Shown here: piece by piece, positions 6,060 through 12,077 of the stretch
How positions within the stretch are numbered: position 1 is the stretch's first letter
How the letters are laid out: each line of letters starts with the position of its first letter
DNA from: an uncultured Clostridium sp.
GTDB lineage: Bacteria; Bacillota; Clostridia; Christensenellales; CAG-138
Direction of reading: 5' to 3'
Assembly: GCA_900542285.1 (NCBI GenBank)
Contig: UQNF01000050.1
Coordinates: 1 to 12,077 of the forward strand
DNA: 12,077 nt
Notes under the pieces: model-generated
Seen by the model: the letters and a program-made list of their open reading frames with translations, nothing else
Told to the model about the DNA's origin: nothing
Databases searched by the model: none
Position numbers and translations under genes: made by a program

Positions 6060-7925
6060 ATGAAATACTATGATGTTATTGTCGTCGGCGCAGGTCATGC
6101 AGGAGTGGAAGCAGCGCTGGCGAACGCAAGAATGGGCAATAAAACCCTTTGCCTGAGCCTGAACCTTGATGCGGTCGCTCTCTGTGCATGCAATCCGGCA
6201 ATAGGCGGTACGAGCAAGGGGCATTTGGTGCGCGAAATTGACGCATTGGGCGGCGAAATGGGCATTGCGACGGACGAAACCATGCTCCAAATGCGAATGC
6301 TTAACCTTGGGAAAGGCCCTGCAGTACATTCACCAAGGGCTCAAATCGACAAAGCACGCTACCATGAACGCATGAAAGCAGTACTGGAAAGCACGGAGAA
6401 CCTTGACCTTCTTCAGGACGAATGCGTCAAAATAGTAACCGAAAATGCCAAGGTGACAGGCATAATCTGTGCAGGCGGCATGGAATATTCATGCCGTGCG
6501 GCAGTGCTGTGCTCCGGCGTATACCTTGACAGCAGGGTTCATGTCGGCTCGCTCACAAGGGAGCAGGGCCCATCCGGACTTACGAATGCGAGAGGCCTGT
6601 CCGATTCTCTGCGTGAACTTGGATTTGAGCTTAGAAGATTTAAGACGGGGACTCCTCCAAGAATCTCCGGCAGAAGCATTGATTATTCAAAACTGGAGAT
6701 ACAGCGAGGAGACGAGCCTATCCAACCGTTCTCATTCTTAACCGATGAAGTAGCGAACGAACAGCTCCCCTGCTATCTCCTATACACGAACGAAAAAACT
6801 CACGGAATAATCCTCGATAATCTCTCCAGATCGCCGATGTACAGCGGCAAAATACACGCCTCCCCCACACGCTACTGTCCATCGATAGAGGATAAGCTCG
6901 TTAGATTCAGCGATAAGCCAAGGCATCAGCTTTTCATTGAACCGGAAGGAAATTCAACAGACGAGATGTATGTACAGGGTTTCTCCACGAGCCTTCCCAA
7001 GGACGTACAGCGTGACGCACTCAGGAGCATAGAGGGTCTTGAAAACTGCGAGATAACGCGTTATGGTTACGCAATCGAATATGACTGCATCGACCCAACC
7101 GAGCTTGACCTAAGCCTGGGTTCAAAACGCATAAAGGGACTGTATTTCGCAGGCCAGCTCAACGGATCGAGCGGCTATGAGGAAGCGGCGGCGCAGGGGC
7201 TTATTGCCGGAATCAACGCCGGACTGTATGTGAAAGGCGAACCGCCCTTCACACTCAAACGGAGCGACGCTTACATCGGAGTTCTAATTGACGACCTAGT
7301 GATAAAGGGTACAAACGAGCCATATCGCATGATGACGAGCCGAGCGGAATACAGATTGATGCTGAGACATGATAATGCGGATCTTCGGTTGACGGAGCTT
7401 GGAATAAGAACGGGCCTGATATCCGAAGAAAGGCTGAAAAGGCTTGAAGAAAAGAAAAAAAATATTAGCCTGATACGAAGCCTGCTCGAAAAGAGGGTTC
7501 AACCCGGCGAAGAAATCAACCAAGTGCTGGAGGAACACGGCGAAACTCCGATAAAGGTTCCGACAAAGCTGTCGGAGCTTATCAAAAGAAGCAATATCGG
7601 CTATCGGGAGCTGTTCAGCCTATATTCCGCAGAGCTTGAAGGCATAGCCCCCTGCCCTGCCTCATGGGAAGCTGAGGTTGGAATCAAATATGCAGGATAC
7701 ATTGAAAAGCAGGAAGAGCAGATAAGGCGGTTCAAGGAACAGGAGGAGATCCTTCTGCCTGCGGACATGGACTACAATATTGATGGACTAAGGCTTGAAG
7801 CAAGGCAGAAGCTTGCGGCGCTCAGACCGCAGAACATCGGTCAGGCAAGCAGGATATCCGGGGTCTCCCCTGCCGATATAAGCGTACTGCTCATCGTGCT
7901 GAAAGCGAAATATTCCAAGCAATAA
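6060..7925 (+). CDS. mnmG: tRNA uridine-5-carboxymethylaminomethyl(34) synthesis protein MnmG (GidA)
   Basis: This FAD-dependent enzyme, with the GTPase MnmE, installs cmnm5 at the wobble uridine of tRNAs reading NNA/NNG codons. At 621 residues it is full length. The FAD-binding motif is VVGAGHAG (8-15), followed by CNPAIGGTSKGHLVREIDAL, GTPPR, YCPSIEDK, the second FAD segment GLYFAGQLNGSSGYEEAAAQG, and the C-terminal helical MnmE/tRNA-binding region with EPYRMMTSRAEYRL upstream of it. It begins 2 nt after the pseudouridine synthase; no convincing SD is seen, so translation probably depends on coupling. Its usual neighbours mnmE and rsmG are absent from the window. Confidence 0.97.
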   Translation: MKYYDVIVVGAGHAGVEAALANARMGNKTLCLSLNLDAVALCACNPAIGGTSKGHLVREIDALGGEMGIATDETMLQMRMLNLGKGPAVHSPRAQIDKARYHERMKAVLESTENLDLLQDECVKIVTENAKVTGIICAGGMEYSCRAAVLCSGVYLDSRVHVGSLTREQGPSGLTNARGLSDSLRELGFELRRFKTGTPPRISGRSIDYSKLEIQRGDEPIQPFSFLTDEVANEQLPCYLLYTNEKTHGIILDNLSRSPMYSGKIHASPTRYCPSIEDKLVRFSDKPRHQLFIEPEGNSTDEMYVQGFSTSLPKDVQRDALRSIEGLENCEITRYGYAIEYDCIDPTELDLSLGSKRIKGLYFAGQLNGSSGYEEAAAQGLIAGINAGLYVKGEPPFTLKRSDAYIGVLIDDLVIKGTNEPYRMMTSRAEYRLMLRHDNADLRLTELGIRTGLISEERLKRLEEKKKNISLIRSLLEKRVQPGEEINQVLEEHGETPIKVPTKLSELIKRSNIGYRELFSLYSAELEGIAPCPASWEAEVGIKYAGYIEKQEEQIRRFKEQEEILLPADMDYNIDGLRLEARQKLAALRPQNIGQASRISGVSPADISVLLIVLKAKYSKQ

Positions 7926-7935
7926 AGGAAAATAC

Positions 7936-8811
7936 ATGGAAAACATCGAAGAAATGGGATCGGAACACAAGGAGCTGAAGCCAAAGCTGTACCTTGTACC
8001 TACTCCGCTGGGAAATCTCGGTGACATCACGCTGAGAGCAAAAGCAGTGCTGGAGGATGTGAGCGAGGTATATTGCGAGGACACGCGAAACAGCCTAAAG
8101 CTAATGAATGCTCTTGGAATAAAAAAACCCATGCTTAGCTGTCATCAGCACAACGAGGAGCAGCGCGCAGCAGAGATATTCAACAAGGTATCGAACGGAA
8201 AAGCCATTGCCTACATCAGCGATGCAGGTATGCCGGGCGTATCCGACCCGGGTTCAAGGCTTATTCGCTATTTCATAGAGCACGGAGGCGAATACGAGGT
8301 GCTTCCCGGCGGTACGGCGGCAATGACGGCTTGGGTCATGTCCGGACTGCCGACGGATAAGCTCTACTTCTGTGGCTTTCTGCCGAGAACAGGTGCGGAG
8401 AGAAAGCAGGCTATCGAACAGCTTAAGAGCATCCGGGCGACCATAGTGCTGTACGAAAGTCCTCTTCGTGTCGGAGAAACGCTGAATGAACTGGCGCATG
8501 CACTCGGAAGCTTCACCTGCGCGCTCGTTCGTGAGATCTCAAAATATTTTGAGGAAACGGTTCGCGGCGATGCCGAAAGCCTTGCAAAGCGCTTTATTGA
8601 AACACCGCCAAAGGGCGAATGCGTACTTGTGATCGACCATAATCAAAGCGTACGGCCGGACGATGACAGGGACGCAGAAGTCATGACAATGCTGCTCAAT
8701 GCAGGCTGCTCATGCAGGGATGCGGCAGAAATTGCGGGAAATCTGCTAAATAAAACTAAAAACAGAATGTATAAACTGGCCTTGGAGCTGTCAAAAAATT
8801 CGGAGGATTAA
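7936..8811 (+). CDS. rsmI: 16S rRNA (cytidine1402-2'-O)-methyltransferase RsmI
   Basis: RsmI 2'-O-methylates C1402 in the decoding centre of 16S rRNA using SAM. It belongs to the tetrapyrrole-methylase-fold family. The 291 residues include LVPTPLGNLGDITLRA (about 20-35), EDTRNSLKL, HQHNE, SDAGMPGVSDPG and the GFLPR motif in the order typical of RsmI. Family members usually read SDAGTPGISDPG and LPGPSA; here Met replaces Thr and the second motif is LPGGTA, conservative variations. AAAGGA (7924-7929) overlaps the mnmG stop and fits ATG7936; a second in-frame ATG at 7954 is possible because the first 17 residues lie outside the conserved fold. Confidence 0.95.
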   Translation: MENIEEMGSEHKELKPKLYLVPTPLGNLGDITLRAKAVLEDVSEVYCEDTRNSLKLMNALGIKKPMLSCHQHNEEQRAAEIFNKVSNGKAIAYISDAGMPGVSDPGSRLIRYFIEHGGEYEVLPGGTAAMTAWVMSGLPTDKLYFCGFLPRTGAERKQAIEQLKSIRATIVLYESPLRVGETLNELAHALGSFTCALVREISKYFEETVRGDAESLAKRFIETPPKGECVLVIDHNQSVRPDDDRDAEVMTMLLNAGCSCRDAAEIAGNLLNKTKNRMYKLALELSKNSED

Positions 8812-8812
8812 A

Positions 8813-9085
8813 ATGGAAGCTTGGAAATACCTTGGAATTGCATACATCGTTATGTCGCTCATCGGATTCTGCCTGATGGGAGCGGACAAAAAACGCGCAG
8901 CGAATAATCAGTGGAGGATAAAGGAAGCGACCCTGTTTCTGTTTGCCGCACTTGGCGGAGGCATAGGATCAACGCTCGGCATGTTCGCTTTTCGGCACAA
9001 GACGAAGCATTGGTACTTCAGGGTGTTTTTTCCGCTATTTGCCATATTGCAGATAGCGCTGCTTGTCTACCTGATCACAATATAG
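8813..9085 (+). CDS. DUF1294-family small membrane protein
   Basis: A 90-residue protein with about three hydrophobic segments (about 7-23, 39-58 and 69-89). The DUF1294 signature is present: ADKKRAANNQWRIKE, followed by a glycine-rich LGGGIGSTLGM and FRHKTKHWYF. The family's function is unknown. It starts 1 nt after rsmI with GGAGG at 8802-8806 inside the rsmI end, and is the last gene before a hairpin terminator, so it is read as the tail of the parA operon. Confidence 0.88.
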   Translation: MEAWKYLGIAYIVMSLIGFCLMGADKKRAANNQWRIKEATLFLFAALGGGIGSTLGMFAFRHKTKHWYFRVFFPLFAILQIALLVYLITI

Positions 9086-9094
9086 TTAAGCCAA

Positions 9095-9115
9095 GCCCCC
9101 GGCGATGCCGGGGGC
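9095..9115. terminator. GC-rich hairpin between convergent genes
   Basis: GCCCCCGGC (9095-9103), GAT loop, GCCGGGGGC (9107-9115): a perfect 9-bp stem 9 nt after the DUF1294 stop. The T-tract is poor on both sides (ACTATTT on the plus strand, TTGGCTT on the minus), but the location between convergent genes suits a shared bidirectional terminator. Confidence 0.75.
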
Positions 9116-9144
9116 CAAACTATTTAACGGTTACTGCTTCTTTA

Positions 9145-10308
9145 TTACTGCTTTCCACCAGCTGTGGAGGAATCATCGTTTGCGGTGTTTGAAGAAGCAT
9201 TTACTCTATCGAAATGAGAGGGTGAAGGCAGGTAGTAACGAATATAGGTAACAACCTTATCATCCTCGCCCATAACGGTGGGATTATCGGAAAACTCCAG
9301 TGTCTCAACATCAAAGAGCTTTAGTGTGACAGAGTCCTTAGTGAGAGTGCTTCCATCCTTCAAAAGCGTCCAGCCTGCGGCGATAAGCTTATCAATACAA
9401 TTTCTGAAGGTCATGCCAACCTTTGCCCCGTCAACATTGTATTTGCTGCTGCTAAATGTTACCTGAGTACACATGAGCATATCATAGGCATCGGGATAGC
9501 CGTGCATGACCGCAGTGCAGCCGTCATCAGAGGTATAAACACGAACCGAATTCTCCTGAGTCTTCTTCAGGAATGTGAAGGTCGTCTCGCTGCTGCCGTA
9601 GCAGTTGTAGATAAGTCCAAGCTTTGCCGGAACCTTTGAATTATCAAAGATCGATTCGATCTTGGAAGTATCATATGGTATCCATGCGTTGAAGCTTGAA
9701 ACATCTCCGCCGGTCTCGACCGCCATGGAAATGACGATAATTCCCTTACCGTATGATATCTCACGGCTGGTTGCGACGCCTGAGGTAATTATGGGCTGTT
9801 CATAGAGCTTCTTATAGCCGAAGCTTTCAAGGTTCCTGCAAGCCTCTTTATAGTTAATTCCGACTTTCATTCCCAGCACGAGCTTATCGGAGATATAGGT
9901 AACTACACGCTTTCCGTTCACGGTTTCAATAGTTTTGTCCTGAGTGCGGACGCGCACGCCGACGATATAAAGCATGTCAGCCGGATCTATCTCATAGCGC
10001 ATATCCAAGGAACCGACGTTGTAGTTAACATCGAGATGGTCTGAGGAAAGATAGGTCTCATAATGATGTTCAATACCGCTTTTAAGCACATAGCCGCTTC
10101 CGATAAGCTCCTTGGGAGTGCCCAAAAGCTCCGGTATCACGCTATACTTATTGAATTCAACAACTTCGGGATAATCCTTGAGTGCATTGGTATCGGGGGT
10201 ATCCTTGCCCATCGATTCGGGCTTGCTGCTGCATCCACAGCAGGCAAACACCACGGAAATGCAAAGAAGCATTGCAATAATGATATTGATTATTCTTGTG
10301 TGTTTCAT
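9145..10308 (-). CDS. putative lipoprotein with repeated modules, unknown function
   Basis: From the ATG at 10308 (SD AGGAGC, complement of 10314-10319) the product has 387 residues. A lipoprotein signal peptide MKHTRIINIIIAMLLCISVV leads into FACCGC; Cys23 or Cys26 could be lipidated. The frame is open further upstream but that extension reads through the promoter and the previous gene's terminator. The body is about 340 residues of soluble, beta-rich-looking sequence without a family I recognise. Three related segments occur: LIGSGYVLKSG (69-79), VGINYKEACRNLESFGYKKL (149-168) and VGMTFRNCIDKLIAAGWTLL (297-316). VVTYI occurs at 135-139 and again at 352-356. The last 20 residues are Ser/Asn/Thr-rich and probably disordered. 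It is expected on the outer face of the membrane. Confidence 0.8.
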   Translation of the reverse strand: MKHTRIINIIIAMLLCISVVFACCGCSSKPESMGKDTPDTNALKDYPEVVEFNKYSVIPELLGTPKELIGSGYVLKSGIEHHYETYLSSDHLDVNYNVGSLDMRYEIDPADMLYIVGVRVRTQDKTIETVNGKRVVTYISDKLVLGMKVGINYKEACRNLESFGYKKLYEQPIITSGVATSREISYGKGIIVISMAVETGGDVSSFNAWIPYDTSKIESIFDNSKVPAKLGLIYNCYGSSETTFTFLKKTQENSVRVYTSDDGCTAVMHGYPDAYDMLMCTQVTFSSSKYNVDGAKVGMTFRNCIDKLIAAGWTLLKDGSTLTKDSVTLKLFDVETLEFSDNPTVMGEDDKVVTYIRYYLPSPSHFDRVNASSNTANDDSSTAGGKQ

Positions 10309-10354
10309 ATTCTGCTCCTGACTTTCGTACTGAGCCAAATAACAGCTCCCAATC

Positions 10355-10383
10355 AGTATACAGCAAAGCGAGCAATTTTTCAA
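10355..10383 (-). promoter_or_regulatory. promoter of the lipoprotein gene
   Basis: On the minus strand: -35 TTGAAA (10383-10378), a 17-bp spacer, -10 TATACT (10360-10355). It lies 47 nt upstream of the ATG at 10308 and downstream of the folT terminator, so the lipoprotein is transcribed on its own. Confidence 0.75.
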
Positions 10384-10417
10384 TAGCGAAACGCCAAAAC
10401 CTGATTGCAAATCAAAA

Positions 10418-10440
10418 CCCGGCGGAATAGTTCCGCCGGG
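10418..10440 (-). terminator. intrinsic terminator of the ECF S-component gene
   Basis: Perfect 10-bp inverted repeat CCCGGCGGAA / TTCCGCCGGG with a 3-nt loop, 5 nt after the minus-strand stop codon. On the minus strand it is followed by TTTTGATTT, as expected of a Rho-independent terminator. Confidence 0.88.
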
Positions 10441-10445
10441 GAAAA

Positions 10446-11576
10446 TCATTGCTGTTCGCTTATGGTCAATATTTCAGAATCAAGGCTGTTGCCGTCAAAG
10501 AATATTGTGATTATATTAAGCCCAAGCTTTTCTCTTTCCTCATCGGTGAAGGTATAGCTCCAGCCAAGCGGCTCCTCTGCGCCCTCATCCGTAAAGAAGA
10601 ACTTGATTCTTGATGCCTTGATCACGGATTTATCCTCAATATTTGCAAATTCCGCGATCTGTTCGACTATCTCATCGCTTGCTTCAAGCATTATCTTGTT
10701 CTTTGGGTCATAGTGCAAGGTCATTTCCCTTCCGTCCTCTGTGGTGATAGTTCCGGTATACCATGTCTTGCCATTCACCTCTTCACGCTGCACGACGACT
10801 TCTATCTTTTCTTCGCCTCCATACGCCTTGGTTATGGCAGTAACGGAATCGGTATCCCATTTCCAGAAAACATAGCCAATGATAGCGGCAGCACTCAATA
10901 TGACCGCAAGAATCAGTGCAGCTACATGCTTTGCCTTTATCTGAAGCTTTTCAGGCTTAACATATGTATAGCCGAGCTTATAGGTCGCTGCGCTCAGCGC
11001 TCCGAGCCATATTACGAGGATAACACATTCAAGCGGGAACATGGCAGCATTCTTGGCGACCCTTGCAATGGTAATGAATTCATACGGCGCAAGGAAGAAT
11101 ACTTTGTTGAACCATGTCATTATGAGCGGATTGATGATAAAATTGCAAACGATAACAACGGCAAGGCGAGAGAGTACAACACGCCATGTGGTTATCTTCT
11201 GCCTATATAGGAACAGAGCGAAGACAAAGCCGCTCATCATTTCAACCAGAATAAAAGGGAAGAAGTATGTGCCGACCGGGAATAGGATAGCGCCAAGGGT
11301 ATCGCTGACAGCGCCGACCGCGAGAGCAACTATCGGGCCGTAAACCATCGAGCCGACGGAATTGATCATAAAATCAAATCCAAGATACAGCATCGGAGGT
11401 GCGATAGGAATTCTGAACTGCTTGATAACTACCCTTATCGCAAGAATAATTGCCGCGAATGCAAGGGTCTTGATGCTCGCAAATTCCTTGAGGGAAAGCT
11501 GCCAGTATCGCTTGTTGAATGGGTTGGTGAAGGTTTCCCGTGATCTGAGCTTACGGGTTTTTTGATTTGTTTCCAT
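10446..11576 (-). CDS. folT: folate-family ECF transporter S component with extra C-terminal domain
   Basis: The N-terminal ~205 residues form a six-helix substrate-binding membrane component of an energy-coupling-factor importer. Sequence FDFMINSVGSMVYGPIVALA, then GAVSDTLGAILFPVGTYFFP and FILVEMMSGFVFALFLYR, follows the FolT pattern; the folate assignment is by family resemblance. The ECF ATPases and T component are not in the window. Unusually, a basic stretch (KPEKLQIKAKH, 207-217) leads into a seventh hydrophobic helix (about 217-239) and a hydrophilic domain of about 137 residues (240-376), predicted outside the cell. Typical S components end after the sixth helix at about 170-200 residues. 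AGGAGG (complement of 11590-11595) lies 13 nt from the ATG, a long spacing. A structured leader precedes it. Confidence 0.75.
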   Translation of the reverse strand: METNQKTRKLRSRETFTNPFNKRYWQLSLKEFASIKTLAFAAIILAIRVVIKQFRIPIAPPMLYLGFDFMINSVGSMVYGPIVALAVGAVSDTLGAILFPVGTYFFPFILVEMMSGFVFALFLYRQKITTWRVVLSRLAVVIVCNFIINPLIMTWFNKVFFLAPYEFITIARVAKNAAMFPLECVILVIWLGALSAATYKLGYTYVKPEKLQIKAKHVAALILAVILSAAAIIGYVFWKWDTDSVTAITKAYGGEEKIEVVVQREEVNGKTWYTGTITTEDGREMTLHYDPKNKIMLEASDEIVEQIAEFANIEDKSVIKASRIKFFFTDEGAEEPLGWSYTFTDEEREKLGLNIITIFFDGNSLDSEILTISEQQ

Positions 11577-11609
11577 AAAAAAACCGAATCCTCCTAACTA
11601 GAGCATTCG
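11577..11609 (-). terminator. SD-sequestering hairpin with U7 tract before the ECF gene
   Basis: On the minus strand CGAAU-G-CUC (11609-11601) pairs with GAG-G-AUUCG (11593-11585), enclosing most of the AGGAGG SD, followed by GG? no second stem but a UUUUUUU run (11583-11577) directly before ATG. The stem is 8 bp with one mismatch and AU-rich, so moderately stable. It could block ribosome binding, end transcription just before the gene, or both, as the switch element of the leader. Confidence 0.5.
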
Positions 11610-11792
11610 TTGTTACGATGGCGCAAAAGCGCCTTGATTGTAACAGCGGGATGCGGTGACCGCACAGCAACCTCTTCCTGAACCAGCGCAGCCCTGTACG
11701 GAATTTACGCTCATTCACGGCTGAGTTTTCGTTTGAGGATCAACTCCCTGTATCCTCAACACTTGCGAAACTCGCTGTCACCTACTCTGTTT
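11577..11792 (-). promoter_or_regulatory. long structured 5' leader, candidate divergent THF-type riboswitch
   Basis: About 215 nt of untranslated RNA separate the promoter from the ECF gene. Reading the minus strand it holds AGAGUAG (11788-11782), AAGUG, an 8-bp hairpin UUGAGGAU/AUCCUCAA (11759-11733) whose 11-nt loop contains GGGAGUUG, then ACGAA and GUGAAU (11718-11713), and UUCC able to pair with GGGA of the loop. These blocks occur in the same order as the conserved blocks of the folT/tetrahydrofolate riboswitch as I remember it, including the loop pseudoknot. The outer P1/P2 helices of that class could not be fitted. Instead GUGACAGCG (11781-11773) pairs with CGCUGUUAC (11648-11640), while the latter's GUUAC also pairs locally with GUAAC (11616-11612), giving two exclusive folds. 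A regulatory role is likely; ligand identity is tentative. Confidence 0.5.
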
Positions 11793-11798
11793 AAGAGT

Positions 11799-11827
11799 AT
11801 GATAGCAGAGTATAGGACAATTGTCAA
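11799..11827 (-). promoter_or_regulatory. promoter of the ECF S-component gene
   Basis: On the minus strand: perfect -35 TTGACA (11827-11822), a 17-bp spacer, -10 TATCAT (11804-11799) preceded by TGC as an extended -10. The palindrome GACAATTGTC (11816-11825) overlaps the -35 and spacer. Start of transcription should be near 11792, just before the structured leader. A second TTGACA at 11855-11850 has no matching -10. Confidence 0.75.
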
Positions 11828-11871
11828 CACATTAATTTGCATATGATCGTGTCAAGTTCTTCTGGGAGAAA

Positions 11872-12077
11872 TCAAGCGCAGGGATCGAGTGGCCGGAGTT
11901 TGGCGCAAGCTTTGAGCAGGGCTGTCGTGCCGGTGAGCTTGCCGCAGGTCAGGCCGGCATCCTCGTTCTCGAAGACACTCCAATCGTGATATCCGCCGAA
12001 GGCTTCCGCAATCTGCTTTTCAGCGTATTTGTTGTATATCTCAAGCCCGTTTCTCAGGGCGTTGTGATCCTTTGCGC
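11872..12077 (-). CDS. 3' end of an unidentified gene (partial)
   Basis: One minus-strand frame is open from the window edge to TGA (complement of 11872-11874), giving 67 residues. It contains NGLEIYNKYAEKQIAEAFGG and then EDAGLTCGKLTGTTALLKAC, ending in LRPLDPCA. Amino acid composition and its even mix of helices and turns look like a real soluble protein end. I do not recognise the family. Its stop lies 45 nt upstream of the ECF promoter on the same strand. No good terminator is visible between them. Confidence 0.6.
   Translation of the reverse strand, partial: AKDHNALRNGLEIYNKYAEKQIAEAFGGYHDWSVFENEDAGLTCGKLTGTTALLKACAKLRPLDPCA

Noticed and set aside
8082..8092. Third parS-like sequence CACGCGAAACA inside rsmI
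   Set aside because: Only one half matches, with one mismatch in the core; the left half bears no resemblance to parS.
10309..10449. 47-residue N-terminal extension of the lipoprotein
   Set aside because: It reads through the folT terminator and the lipoprotein's own promoter, and would bury the signal peptide internally.
11577..11792. T-box leader or cobalamin riboswitch in the folT leader
   Set aside because: No GGUGGNACCGCG T-box motif and no complete B12 box (GCCACUG) were found; only isolated fragments resemble them.
11850..11855. Second -35-like TTGACA upstream of folT
   Set aside because: No acceptable -10 at 16-18 bp; the TTGACA at 11822-11827 has a proper extended -10.
1..12077. 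DnaA-box cluster or oriC in the window
   Set aside because: No TTATCCACA-like cluster was seen by eye on either strand; origin proximity rests only on parS and parAB.

Overview
The window is a gene-dense, low-to-mid GC stretch from a bacterial chromosome, most likely an endospore-forming member of the Firmicutes (Clostridia-like). The evidence is spore maturation genes spmA/spmB, a Soj/Spo0J-type parA-parB pair, two parS sites matching the Bacillus subtilis consensus, a FolT-type ECF transporter S component, and strong SD motifs (AAGGAG, AAGGAGG, GGAGG). I cannot name the species. There is no sign of a mobile element, CRISPR array, tRNA or rRNA.

Layout. Bases 1-78 are the 3' end of an unidentified gene. 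A perfect 26-bp palindrome containing parS (95-120) follows, then spmA and spmB with overlapping ends. A sigma-A-like promoter with an extended -10 starts comB, a 2-phosphosulfolactate phosphatase-family gene broken by one frameshift. Five bases after comB lies the second parS, then an inverted repeat overlapping the -35 of the parA promoter. From parA to 9085 seven genes run in one direction with gaps of at most 10 nt or a 4-nt overlap: parA, parB, a class I rRNA-methyltransferase-like gene, a tandem two-domain RluA pseudouridine synthase, mnmG, rsmI and a DUF1294 membrane protein. A GC-rich hairpin (9095-9115) ends the run. The minus strand follows: a lipoprotein of unknown function (9145-10308) with its own promoter, a folate-family ECF S component (10446-11576) with an extra C-terminal extracytoplasmic domain, and its long structured leader (about 11577-11792). 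The 3' end of an unidentified minus-strand gene (11872-12077) closes the window.

How the genes fit. The parS sites, ParA and ParB form a chromosome origin-segregation system, which suggests that oriC is near although no DnaA-box cluster was seen. The segregation genes appear co-transcribed with enzymes modifying tRNA or rRNA (MnmG, RsmI, an RlmI-like methyltransferase and two pseudouridine synthase domains). The minus-strand cargo looks like vitamin uptake under RNA-level control. The leader has partial resemblance to the tetrahydrofolate riboswitch, but I could not fit all of its helices, so that identification is tentative.
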